Below, one piece after another: positions 1-10,756 of a DNA stretch of 64,000 nucleotides. The stretch is from Pneumocystis sp. 'macacae' (Eukaryota > Ascomycota > Pneumocystomycetes > Pneumocystales > Pneumocystaceae): NCBI GenBank assembly GCA_018127085.1, contig CM030726.1, forward strand, positions 434,001 through 498,000, read 5' to 3'. The first letter of the stretch is position 1; each line of letters opens with the position of its first letter. The translations under genes and the position numbers were made by a program. A model generated the notes under the pieces. The model saw only the letters and a program-made list of their open reading frames with translations, was not told where the DNA came from and searched no databases.

Positions 1-552
1 AATAAAAGATAGAATTAATACTTTAAAAATAAATTAATCACTGTATAAACACATTTTATAGTATAAAAAATTACATATCTAAATATAAATATATTAATAC
101 AGTATAAATATATAAATTATAAACATAGTAAATAAACGCTATAATAATATATATATAATATTTAATATTTTTAAAATTATATAATACAAGTTATTATATT
201 ATAATATATTTTTTTTACTAAAATCAGCTCTAAATTTAAGACTAAATTTAAGAAAGTTCAACATAAAACCACAAACTATCAAAAAATAATTATATATTTA
301 ATAAAAATATATATTATTAGAATATATTAGAATATGTCATACTGTATATAACTATATATATATGATCATATATAATTATAAAACATAATTATTCAGAATA
401 TCTCTAAATTCATAAATTATTCTAGAAATAATACAAAGCAAATTGTTTTTAAATATCGGTATAATTAATTAAATACAATTATCATTAAAATTCAATGAAA
501 TTTAAAAGAATACACCAAAACAGTTCATAAGATTATAATTTAAAGAAAATAT
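1..552. other. AT-rich stretch without a gene
   Basis: Extremely AT-rich sequence full of short A and T runs and TATA-like strings. No frame stays open for a useful length and I recognise no RNA gene. It probably holds the 3' flank of the small minus-strand gene that follows. Confidence 0.6.
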
Positions 553-1002
553 TTATACATTTTTCAAATTATTAGGCCATGATCGTCTGTAGCGAAGCAT
601 AGATAATGATATTTTCCTTTTTAAAAAACTTATAGAAGAATTTGGTCTACTTTTAATATTTAAACCATGTTCAGTAATATAATCCTGAAAACGAAAAATA
701 TTATCATATCCTTTCTTTCTAGCATTGAAAATATTCAACCATCTCCTCCCAGTAATACATAATTTTTCCATACACTTAATAGGTTCCATTATTTCACGAT
801 ATGTCATATCATTCACACCTCTAACACTTAAACATGACGGTATTGCATCATCCAAAAAATAATCTACTTTTTCAATTCTTATAGTACAAATAGGAGAAAC
901 AGGTATAGATTCTGAATAACATTTTCCACAACAACACAAAATAAACCTATCAACACCTTTAAATAAGTTTTGAACAAACCTATTTAAAATAACCATATTC
1001 AT
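553..1002 (-). CDS. hypothetical protein, 149 aa
   Basis: A single uninterrupted frame of 149 codons, which is unusually long for this composition and has ordinary amino-acid content, so it is probably a real gene. The N-terminus (MNMVILNRFVQNLFKG) is basic and hydrophobic, then there is a small cysteine cluster (CCCGKC, about residues 23-28). The rest is basic, with a run of charged and aromatic residues and a strongly basic tail. A basic, amphipathic start would suit a mitochondrial protein, but that is inference. I do not recognise the family. No intron is needed. An in-frame exon upstream cannot be excluded, because most genes here are split. Confidence 0.5.
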   Translation of the reverse strand: MNMVILNRFVQNLFKGVDRFILCCCGKCYSESIPVSPICTIRIEKVDYFLDDAIPSCLSVRGVNDMTYREIMEPIKCMEKLCITGRRWLNIFNARKKGYDNIFRFQDYITEHGLNIKSRPNSSISFLKRKISLSMLRYRRSWPNNLKNV

Positions 1003-1490
1003 ATATATAATTCAAAACACAAATACATATAATCAAAATTCCCAAGAAAATTAAAGTTTAAAGTATAAAATATTCCAATAAAACCATATATTCAAATATA
1101 TTATATTTTTAATAAGTATCGAACATTTAAAAATATAAAAACAATAACAAATAAAAAATACGTTTATAAAAAAACGTATAGAATTATACAAAATAACTTC
1201 ATAACGGATATCACAAATTCAAATACAAAATTTCAATCATTACCAAGACCAAACAAAATGCAGTATATTTCATAACATATCTATATGTTAAGTTTATCGA
1301 TATTAACATCTAAATTTCACAAACATCGTATCTAATTGCATCAAATATTCAATAAAATCCATATGAACAATACTATATACTTACAATATTTTTTCTAACT
1401 CAATTTCTACATTAAAATAAAGATTATAAATTTTAGAATAAATACTATTATTTTTTATTAAAAAAAATAAAGTTGATAAAGAAATATAAT
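1003..1490. other. AT-rich intergenic stretch
   Basis: Low-complexity AT sequence between the small hypothetical gene and the decayed gene that follows. No open frame or RNA gene seen. Confidence 0.5.
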
Positions 1491-2940
1491 TCAGGAATTG
1501 CATTTCTCATTAAAATACAGTCGAAGAGCACCCTTAGATAAATATATATATTTATTATAAATGTCGAAAGTTTTCAATAGATTATCATGTTTAATATTAC
1601 CAAAAGATAAAGGTATATTATCGGTTTCAACCTTAGAATACATGTGATAATCACAACCATTCTTAATATAATAATCATTAGTAAATAAATAATACAAATA
1701 TTACAACAAAATACATAATTTTTGCAAATTCCAGAGTCATTAAATATATCAGCTCACATATTTAATATAATCAAAGAATCCATAGTACTCACGCCGTAGG
1801 AAAGAAATGAATTCTTATATTCCATATCATAAATTTTAGAGCCGTTCTATATCTAATAATTATTACCCAATTCTATATTGTCCAAACTATCATAGCTCTT
1901 ACACAGAAGCCCACATGTTTCTTTTTTTATCATTAATATCAAAAACCTGACTAAATATTCTTTCTGATATACTTCTACCACTATTTTTATATAATTCATA
2001 ATTCATGTATTGTTTCATTACTAAATATGATTAATTCTAAATATAATTTTATGTTAAAAATACAACTCTTCACAATTTTCGAAAGACTAACATAATCTAA
2101 GTCAAACACAGTAACAAAATTTTGAAAATCACCATAAACTAAAATATTATGTATATACATTTTTATTTCAATATTATAAAACCAATATCAATTCTATATG
2201 TTTAATTATGTCTCACATACCAGTAATGTGGACTAAAATCCTTAAAATACAAATATTATCAACCAAAATCAAAATATAAATATATTTACCTATATATTTA
2301 TCATATCCATAAGCATCATCATAACTATCATAATTATATATATCATATTCCTCATATTTTCCAAGAACATGAATAATACATCTGTTTCTATCATGAAATT
2401 CATCCTCTAAATACTCAACATACGTTAGTGCGGAGAATAGAATCAATCTATTATCTTTATTACACATATGCGCATTTTTACTAAAAACTAGAGCATTTTT
2501 CTACTCATCAGTAACAACCAATAAAATTTGAGCATTACAGTATTTATTTAATCTCATAAATCTTTCTAAAAACATTTCAATATACTTAGCAAGCAAATCT
2601 GCTACAGAATTAAAAATTATTATTATTATAATTTTCTTACCAACAGTATGATATTTTTCTAAACGAACTAACCATTAATAGTTATTAACATCATCTAAAA
2701 GAACAAGAGTATCCCCCCTTTTATAACACTTGCTTGTTCTTCTAGAGTAATAGAAAAATTATGCAACGCATAAACAAAATTAAAACCAATATCCTTAAAA
2801 AATTAACAAAAAGTATATATTAGTAATAATAAATCTATATACTTCATTCGTAATTGAAAGAAAACTTAATTAGTTGTCAGAATAATCATCACAATTAGTA
2901 AAAGCTTCTTTAAAACCCAAAATCTTATTCATAAATTATA
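1491..2940 (-). pseudogene. decayed or heavily interrupted minus-strand gene, family unknown
   Basis: Read on the minus strand, several protein-like blocks follow one another with stops and frame changes between them. The clearest block runs from about 2760 to 2270. It reads VYALHNFSITLEEQ, then after a frame change DTLVLLDDVNNY, a stop, WLVRLEKYHTVGKK, LLVVTDE, a second stop, then RLILFSALTYVEYLEDEF and an acidic Tyr/Asp-rich run (about 2290-2380). The two stops lie inside otherwise continuous protein, so removing an intron does not explain them simply. A further open block of 68 codons lies at 1491-1697. The string LVLLDDV resembles a Walker B strand, so a P-loop ATPase is possible, but I cannot name a family. 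It could also be a fast-evolving gene with unusual splicing. The outer limits are approximate. Confidence 0.4.
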
Positions 2941-3399
2941 GTTTCAAAACATTCAATATTCAATCTAAACGTGCTTTATATAAAAAAAGCTAAAATAATC
3001 ATAATAAAATTAAATTATAAAATGTAAAATTTAAAAATCGAAATTTAAAATAAGTTAAAAAATACACGTATTATAAAAATCGTAATAAATCAAAAGAAAA
3101 CAGACATAGATGCATTAATGCACATATTTTGGTATACTTCACTATTTCCATAGTTTTTATTCCATTACACTGATTTTTTAATAAAAATAATTTATATCTA
3201 TATTTATAAACAAGTTTAAGAAATTATTATAAAAAATAAGATATCTTTTGCTAATTTTATATAGAAAAAAAGAAGTTTATCAGAAGAAGTTATATTTGTT
3301 GTTGAATGTATAAATATATAATAACTATTCATATATTATAAACATTTTGAAATATTGAGACTTATAAGTGATTTTGAAATTAATCTAAAATAAGTAAAA
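2941..3399. other. upstream region of the protein kinase gene
   Basis: AT-rich, with no open frame of note. It lies between the decayed minus-strand gene and the plus-strand kinase start, so it should contain the kinase promoter. I can name no specific site. Confidence 0.4.
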
Positions 3400-5100
3400 A
3401 TGAGCAATACTAGCGAAATTATGCAAGACGTATCATTATTATCATCAGAATACAATAATAGAAACACTGAAAGACAAAAAACAAATATTTCATCTAAAAA
3501 AACACTACACATAGATATGTCAGGCTCAAAACATACTCAATTAGTTAATGTACATCTAAAACCTAACCTACCATCTTTACAAGAATCAACAGAGATTTCA
3601 GAACTATCGAAGACAACAAAAACACAAGAACAATCTAATTTACCTATTGATACATGTAGAAATATTTTAACAAGTAATAACTATAAGCAAACGCCTAAAG
3701 AATATATATCATCTTTTGTAAATAATGAATCACTCAACGCCAATTCCTGTCCATTAACATATATACTTCCAGAATATAAACATTGGAGTCATTTAACTAA
3801 TATTTCACAAAAAAAAAAAAATATTGCATTAGAAGCTAAGGGTCATCAATATCATAAAAATTACAACAATTATTCATATATTTCTAAATGTTCACCATAC
3901 AAGTCATTCTCTATATCAATAAATTCCGAAATTAATTCACTACCTACATCAGATTTTAATTTTTTTCAAATGTCAACATTTTGGCCGTCTAGTTTTCATT
4001 TACATAATAATAAGGATTCATATTCTCATGTTTCCACTACATCCAAACAACATGCACGAAGTTTATCAAACGAAGATTTATACAATTTCCAACATATAAT
4101 CCCACACGAAAATACTAGCACGGTATCAGCATCATATGAAAATCTACAGGAGAGTCCAGCTAGTCATTTTTTAAACCTTTTTTCTACAACATCACCAAAT
4201 ATCTATCCAGATGAGGAAGGACAACAGATTGGAAAATATATAATCGGAAAGCCTATAGCACATGGAAGTTATAGCATAGTAAAAGAAGCTATAACCATAG
4301 AAAATGGATTCAAAAGTATTTATGCTGTAAAAATAGTCAGAAAAAGTGTTAATGGAAAAAATGATATAATACAAGCAGAAATAGAAAAAGAATTAGAAAT
4401 TTGGAAACTACTTGATCATCCTCATATATTACCTTTATTTTCAGTCGAAGATACGCAGTTCGCTACTTTTTGTTTTACAATTAAGTTTTCTGGAGGCACT
4501 TTATATGATATTTTAAAGAAAGAAAAAGGATATGGTTTGTCCAATTCTAAAGCAAAAAGATACTCATATCAGCTTGCAAGTGCATTAAGATATTTACATC
4601 AAGACATTCGTTTGGTTCACTTGGATGTTAAATTAGAAAACTGTCTTTTAGATACGTCTGAATTGGAAAGCAATCGCTTACTTCTTTGTGACTTTGGAAT
4701 GGCAGAATTTATATCTTCTGCATCAATAGATGATATTGATAATTCAGCTTCAAGCACTAATTCAAAATTGATATCTACATCCACTAGAGGATCATTACCC
4801 TATGTATCTCCAGAAATAATATCATCAGGAAAAACTATAAAAGAAGCTAGCACTGATATTTGGTCATACGGAATTTTACTTCATGCATTAATAACAGGGA
4901 CTTTACCTTTTACCCATATGTACAGTCCTTTACTACAAATGCAAATTCTTAAAGGTGATTGGGACATCGAAACTTTAAGAAAAATTGCCCATCAAGACTC
5001 CTTTGATTTAATATTAGGGTGTCTGCAACCTAACCCAAAGAAAAGATGGACAATAGAAAACGTTCTTAACTCCAAATGGCTTCAATCATATAATTATTAA
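3400..5100 (+). CDS. serine/threonine protein kinase, CAMK-like, long disordered N-terminus
   Basis: An intronless 566-codon frame. Residues 1-270 are Ser/Thr/Asn-rich and look disordered. The kinase domain begins near residue 276 with a glycine loop (IAHGSYSIVKEA). The ATP-binding lysine is in YAVKIVRK (about residue 310). The catalytic loop is HLDVKLENCLL (about 407), the magnesium motif is DFGMAEF (about 431), and the activation segment ends in YVSPEII (about 470). The C-terminus closes straight after the domain. The usual HRD arginine is leucine here (HLD), while the catalytic aspartate, lysine and asparagine remain. The HPHILPL and TFCF..GGTLYDIL segments recall a fungal CAMK-type family of uncharacterised kinases. 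I do not assign a named orthologue. It is convergent with GCV3 about 1 kb away. Confidence 0.9.
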   Translation: MSNTSEIMQDVSLLSSEYNNRNTERQKTNISSKKTLHIDMSGSKHTQLVNVHLKPNLPSLQESTEISELSKTTKTQEQSNLPIDTCRNILTSNNYKQTPKEYISSFVNNESLNANSCPLTYILPEYKHWSHLTNISQKKKNIALEAKGHQYHKNYNNYSYISKCSPYKSFSISINSEINSLPTSDFNFFQMSTFWPSSFHLHNNKDSYSHVSTTSKQHARSLSNEDLYNFQHIIPHENTSTVSASYENLQESPASHFLNLFSTTSPNIYPDEEGQQIGKYIIGKPIAHGSYSIVKEAITIENGFKSIYAVKIVRKSVNGKNDIIQAEIEKELEIWKLLDHPHILPLFSVEDTQFATFCFTIKFSGGTLYDILKKEKGYGLSNSKAKRYSYQLASALRYLHQDIRLVHLDVKLENCLLDTSELESNRLLLCDFGMAEFISSASIDDIDNSASSTNSKLISTSTRGSLPYVSPEIISSGKTIKEASTDIWSYGILLHALITGTLPFTHMYSPLLQMQILKGDWDIETLRKIAHQDSFDLILGCLQPNPKKRWTIENVLNSKWLQSYNY

Positions 5101-6115
5101 TAAAAAATTAACTAAAACATATACAAATAAATACATAATCTATCTAGAACCTGTTAAAACTAAGTATTATTAAGTTTTAATTAAATAAAAAACCGTATAC
5201 AATACGTAATATCGATACATTTAATAAAAAACATTATATGTAATTAATTTTTAATTCATAAATCAGTTTTATGCATTATAATTTTATTAAAAAGTTTTAA
5301 TTAAAATAAAAAGCATATTATCGCTTTTTTAATATTTATTTTACTATTAAAAATGTAAAAATTCATATATATTTTCAATTATAAATTATTTCTAAAATAA
5401 AAATAAAAAATACGTAAAATTTAACTTCAAATAATTCAAACTAATAAAAATTTGAAATGTAAAATAACTATTATTATATAAACATAATTAAGTTTCATGT
5501 ATAAAACATAATAATAATAATAAAACATTCATATACTTTTTTTTATAAAAAGTATTTAGATATATAAAAAAATTCAAAAAATCTCAAATTTATTATTAAA
5601 AAAGTTAAAAAGTTAAATGTTTTTAAATATATCAAAAAAAATAAACAATTCAATACATATTCATAAAAATAAATTATAAATATATTTTTTTAAACATACT
5701 GAAAGTAACTCTAACTCTAAAAAAATAAAAAAAATCAAAATTCACTAATTATATCAAAATACTTAAAAATTCTAAAATATTTTTAAGAAATTTTACACTT
5801 TAAAAAAACCATAAAAAACATTTTAAAAAAATTAAAAAAAAGTAAAATTTCAAAACATACTAATAATTTTTTTACTAAATTTAATTTACAAGTTAAACAA
5901 AAATATAAAAAAATTTAATATTAACATTAAACAATCACACAATAAATAAAAACAATATTTTTAAACAATTTGTATATAAATTTATTTAAAAAAAATTCAT
6001 AACTATTTAAAATAGTAATTTTAATTGTATCATTAAAATTATTCAAACAGCTTACAAAATAAATGCTATATATAAGCATCTTCAAACAAAATATCCAAAT
6101 ACATATTATAAATAT
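5101..6115. other. AT-rich 3' flank between convergent genes
   Basis: About 1 kb of very AT-rich sequence between the 3' ends of the kinase (+) and GCV3 (-). Poly-A and poly-T runs are frequent, as expected for polyadenylation regions. No gene or RNA is recognisable. Confidence 0.6.
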
Positions 6116-6739
6116 TTATTCATCACAATACGTTTTATAACTATTAATGTCCATAAGGTCATCAGCTTCTTGGATATTAGCTATGCTTATTTTACATATC
6201 CATCCTGTTAACAGAATTATATAAAAAACAGTAAAACTTCAATTATACCACTAGATTCAGCATCCTTATTAATCAAACCTGGTTTTTCTAATAATAATTT
6301 ATTAGACTCAATTACCTGACCGGATAAAGGCGCATATATATCACTCGCAGATTTAATACTTTCAACTGCCCCAATAATATCTTAAGAAAGGTAAATATTA
6401 TATTCACATAAATATATATTAACCTGCCTCCTTTAGCAAATGCTGATCCAGGTTCAGGTAATTCCACAAAGACAACATCACCTAAAGCTTTCTGAGCATA
6501 ATTTGTTATACCAACTACGCCAATTCCATTTTCATTAAAAGAAATCCATTCATGCTCTTTAGTATACTTCTTTACTAAAGATAAATTAATTTTAAAATTT
6601 TTATAAAAACAAAATATGATATACTAGTGTAAGATACTGTTGAATAACTAAAACTTCGAAATTGCTGACGAAAAGAAACCGGATTAATAAAAACTTTAAA
6701 AGTTAAACTGAATGGCAATATTTTTTGAAAAGAAAACAT
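6116..6739 (-). CDS. GCV3: glycine cleavage system H protein, mitochondrial
   Basis: The lipoyl-carrying shuttle of the mitochondrial glycine decarboxylase complex: it carries the aminomethyl arm between the P, T and L proteins. The gene is split. Exon 1 (6739 down to about 6625) encodes a basic, Ser/Phe-rich presequence suited to mitochondrial import. Exon 2 reads [20 protein letters not shown] and continues to [15 protein letters not shown]. Exon 3 carries the lipoylation motif [15 protein letters not shown], with the modified lysine in IKSAS. After a third short intron the end reads [18 protein letters not shown] and stops after CDE. The order matches the family from end to end. It diverges from MRP17 with about 220 bp between start codons, so the two probably share an upstream region; both products are mitochondrial. 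Confidence 0.9.
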
Positions 6740-6957
6740 TATAAACTATCTTCTCCTAATTGACATACTTTTTTTTAGAAAAAAAACCAAATTTATCGGA
6801 AATTCAAAACTTTAAAGAATCAAATAATTTTTCATAAAAATTAACAATTATTTTGAAAATATACGCAACAGAAATATTTTACCTTTTTTAATTTTATATT
6901 TTAGAAATAATTTTTACGAAATATCATTTTTATTAAAAACATTTAATTTTTATCAAT

Positions 6958-7303
6958 ATGGTTTTATATGAATTATTGTGTATTTCAAGAACAGATTTAA
7001 AAGTGGTATATTTTAATTTTTTCTCTTTAGATAATTGAAATCAAACAGAAAAGTTTACGTGAACTTGTTAAAACATCAGGAAGTATTATAATAAATAAAG
7101 GAGGAATAATTAGAGAACTTGAAGATTGGGGAAATATGGTTTTACCGAAAAAAATAAAAAAACATCAACAAATACATTATGAAGGGCATCATTGGACTAT
7201 GCTGTTTGATTCAAACCCACAAACTCAACATGAAATAAATAGAATATTAAAATTAGATCCAAGGATAATTCGTTATTCTATTATCAAATTAGGAAACAAG
7301 TAA
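6958..7303 (+). CDS. MRP17: mitochondrial small-subunit ribosomal protein bS6m
   Basis: A structural protein of the mitochondrial small ribosomal subunit. Exon 1 encodes MVLYELLCISRTDLKV, the first beta strand of the S6 fold. Reading through meets a stop within 12 codons, so an intron is required; the only good GT-AG pair (7006-7030) is just 25 nt. Exon 2 gives LVKTSGSIIINKGGIIREL, then LEDWGNMVLPKKIKKHQQ, then HHWTMLFDSNPQTQHEI and ends LDPRIIRYSIIKLGNK. This is the full S6 pattern, including the bxxDPRIIR-type ending, at about the normal length for fungal bS6m. It is divergent from GCV3 and convergent with GCD2. Confidence 0.88.
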
Positions 7304-7553
7304 AAACTAATTAATAAAATATTTTTCCCAAAAACTAATTAATCTAGACTTTGTGAAATCTCAGAAAAAATAAACACTTAACATTTGCAATTTACTATTT
7401 TAATAATGCACTAAATATATAAAAAAAATCATCATAACAAATAATTACCCTCTACATTTTTATAAAATATCCCAAATATTACAATTACTAATATATATAT
7501 ATTTATAATTAATATCGAAAATATTTTTACACTACTCATTAACTATTTTTCAA

Positions 7554-9034
7554 CTATTTGAATTCATGAACTAAAATTGGTACTGATGTAGAAGGTAATA
7601 AACCCATTTCTGAAATACATACATTTATAAATTTTGCAGGTGTTACATCATACATCAGATTAAGAAGCTTTAAATTAGAAAGCTCATACCACGATGATAA
7701 AGGACCTGAATTATAACAATTACTATATGTAATATCAATTAATTTATTGGTTGGACCTAAAATACAATTTAATAAATAAATAAAAAATACATTATATATA
7801 ATACCTAATTCATTATTTACAAAAGAATCTAATTGAACTCTATCTGTAAACTTATAGGATTCACAAAATACAATAACCGGTATATTATTATCTTTTGCTA
7901 TCATAGCTACAATAGATGTACCAACTCGAGAATATAAAGCACCGTTGGATAACATAGCATGTGCGCCTAAAAACACTTTTGTAACTTCCCTTATAATGTA
8001 ACAAAGAGAAGAAATAGTTAAATAAGTTGAAGTTATACCGGCTTTAGAGAGTCTATGAACACATTCTTTTCCTTCAAAACCTGGACGCGAATCCACAACA
8101 ATTACACGAAAAAACTTATGACGTTGGTAAGCTTCTATAAGTACTTGCTCAACAATAGAAGATCTATTTAAAATATTAAAAATATAACAAAAAAATATAT
8201 TACCTCGAATAAGTTAAAATAACATCACCATTATTAATTTTGTTTTGTCCAGCAGCAACAATAACTTGATCTGCAACAGTAATTCTATCTCTAATAAAAC
8301 GGTCTATACGTTTTATAAGAAGACTTTTTGCCTTTTTCATAATTAATTTATCTACATTTATAATTATTTAAACCTCGTCTTCTGCAAGATCTATACTAGA
8401 ATTTGATATTTCCAGTTTTAAAAACCTTATAGCATTCCTCATACTAACACTAAGAGGTCTTGATGAAACAAGGTGAGCAATATGAAGATTAATATATGAT
8501 TGTAAATGACGCTGTAATGTAGTTCCAGTCGGTGTATGATAATCTTGAATTACCTAAATATAAAATTATTTATTTAGTCAATATACGAATATATTTAACA
8601 ACTAAATTACCTGCTTGAATGAATTTAACATAAAAATACATCTAGCATTAGATCCGCATATTTTAAATTCAGAATATTGTAAACCCAATGCTAGAATTAT
8701 GGGATGTATATCCTTAGATGTCCCTTGAGTATTGACTCTTCTATTCCCATCCAAATGTTTAAATAAAAAAACTTGCTTATTGAATACAATTTCATTGTCT
8801 ATATTATAATTTAAAATAAATATCGACTAGTTTAAAAAACATACTATGAGCCAACTGAACACTCTTTAACTGTTTTTTACCAGAATCTTCATTATTATTA
8901 CCAGAATGAGAAAAAAAATCCTTTTTAAAATCTTCAGAAAAGTCTTTACTGGAATTTCTAACATTTTTTTTCATTTTTAATTTTACTTTCGTTTCTTTTG
9001 TTAAAAAACCCTTTTGAATATTTCCATCAGTCAT
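7554..9034 (-). CDS. GCD2: translation initiation factor eIF2B, delta subunit
   Basis: Regulatory subunit of the guanine-nucleotide exchange factor that recycles eIF2-GDP. At least five short introns split the gene. The N-terminus (from 9034) is Lys/Ser-rich and charged, as usual for delta. Following exons read FLFKHLDGNRRVN, GLQYSEFKICGSNARC and DYHTPTGTTLQRHLQSYIN, then RPLSVSMRNAIRFLKLEI and IVAAGQNKINNGDVILTYS. The last exons carry the Rossmann-like core: VIVVDSRPGFEGKE, KVFLGAHAMLSNGALYSRVG, FCESYKFTDRVQLDS, and YDVTPAKFINVCISEMGLLP near the end. Inside the last long frame, a segment around 7765-7810 (about residues 95-115 of that frame) is an in-frame intron and not protein. The motifs separate delta from alpha and beta. 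Tandem with HEM3. Confidence 0.92.
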
Positions 9035-9595
9035 TTTAATTTGCGTATCTTTGTCTCGTAAAGCTTTAAAAACTTAAATTAATCAAAGTTTTATAAAATA
9101 ATTATCGATAAAAACCTCAAATCAAACTTTAAAATTCCAAGCTCAAAATTACTGATTATCAGAATTGCTAAGCTTTAATATTTATATTTTAAAATTTACA
9201 TAAATACTATTATTTTCAAACATGCTAAAATTCTTAACTTTATATTATTTCTTTTGTATTATATAATTAAGTCTAATAATCAGTAAAAAATTGAAATTAG
9301 ATCTTTTCAACAGAAAATTCAAAAAATATCAATTTAAGGATTTAGCTAAATATTTTTTCTTCAAAATACGATTTTTCTAAAACAAATATTAAATTTTAAT
9401 ACTAAATATATAATAATATACAATAATTAATACAACAATAAAACATTAACTCTAAGGCCAAATAAAAACCATCTGGTTAAAAACATAAAAAACTTTCTGG
9501 AAAAAAAAGAAATTATTAAATAAATTTAACAACTTAATCCTATAAAATTCCAAAAATTTGCACATACTATACTCATACATCTATACAACATTTAT
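9035..9595. other. promoter side of GCD2 and 3' flank of HEM3
   Basis: About 560 bp of AT-rich sequence between two minus-strand genes. No gene seen; it should include the GCD2 promoter. Confidence 0.5.
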
Positions 9596-10698
9596 TTATA
9601 CTTCTATAAGATCATAACCTTTGATATTATATAATATATCTAATGCACCTTTCTTTATTAAATCATCTGCTAATAAGACTCCAAGTTTTATTGCATCGCT
9701 ATCTTTCAACACTTCCATAGACATGCTAGAGTTCACTGATTGAGTACCATCTAAGCTTACTATTATAGATTCCATCTTAAGTAAATTTCCATCAAATTTA
9801 GTTTGAATTCCTATAGGAATACTACATCCTCCTTCTAACTTACTCATTAAAGACCTTTCAGCTAAACAACATAAAAATGTAGGCATATGATTTAAAGGTT
9901 TCAGTAAATCTTGTACGATAATATCATCACATCTAACTTCTACTCCAATAGCACCTTGTCCAACAGCATGTAATAATATAGGCGATTCAAGTCTTTCAAC
10001 TATTCGATCATCTAGTCCAAGTCGCAACAATCCAGCAGAAGCGAGAATAAGACACGTATATGGAGATTTAGGATCATCTAATTTCTTTATTCTAGTAGTA
10101 CTATATTTAAAATAATAAATCTAATTAAAATAAAAAAAATACATACATATTACCTCTCTAAAATACTCAATACATTCCTACTTAAAATAATATCTTACTA
10201 TATCCTTAAAAAGTAGCATTGGAAAATTCCTTCGAAGCTGAGCAATTCTACGAATACTACTAGTACCAACAATAGATTTCTCAGGAAGGTCCTTAAGACA
10301 CTTATAGTGCAAACCCTTTTTAATGACTAAAGCATCTAGTCCAATAAATATTTAATAAAATAAATTTTTTAATAACCTCTAGGATCTAATCTTTCTAATA
10401 TGGCACCAATCATAAAACCATCAGGAAGACTTGTAGGCAAATCTTTCAAACTATGGACTGCAATAGAACACCTTTTGTCTATCAATAATTTTTCTAGTTC
10501 TTTTGTCCAAAGTGGATTCCCACTAAACTGATACAAAGGTTTTGATATTATTAAATCACCTAAAGTATCAATAGTAACAATTGAAAATTGATATGTTTTA
10601 TTGAATAAGCTTAGTTCTTTAGAAACATGTTTAGCTTGTATTATAGCAAGTTCGGATTTGCGACTTCCAATAAATAACCTGTTTATCCCTTGATTCAT
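9596..10698 (-). CDS. HEM3: porphobilinogen deaminase (hydroxymethylbilane synthase)
   Basis: Joins four porphobilinogen molecules into hydroxymethylbilane in haem synthesis. Exon 1 (from 10698) reads [31 protein letters not shown]-like WTKELEKLL and [16 protein letters not shown], the substrate-site motifs. After an intron near 10369 come [12 protein letters not shown] and [18 protein letters not shown]. The following RGN motif lies on an 11-nt microexon (10147-10157) between introns of 41 and 46 nt. The last exon continues [30 protein letters not shown] and [10 protein letters not shown]; the Cys of GGCS holds the dipyrromethane cofactor. Length and order are normal for the family. The start lies only 58 bp from that of the divergent cyclophilin, so the promoters must overlap. 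Confidence 0.93.
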
Positions 10699-10756
10699 TT
10701 TTTTCTCTAACGATCATTTCACATTTATAACCTAAAAAGTTTTGAAATATTAAAAT

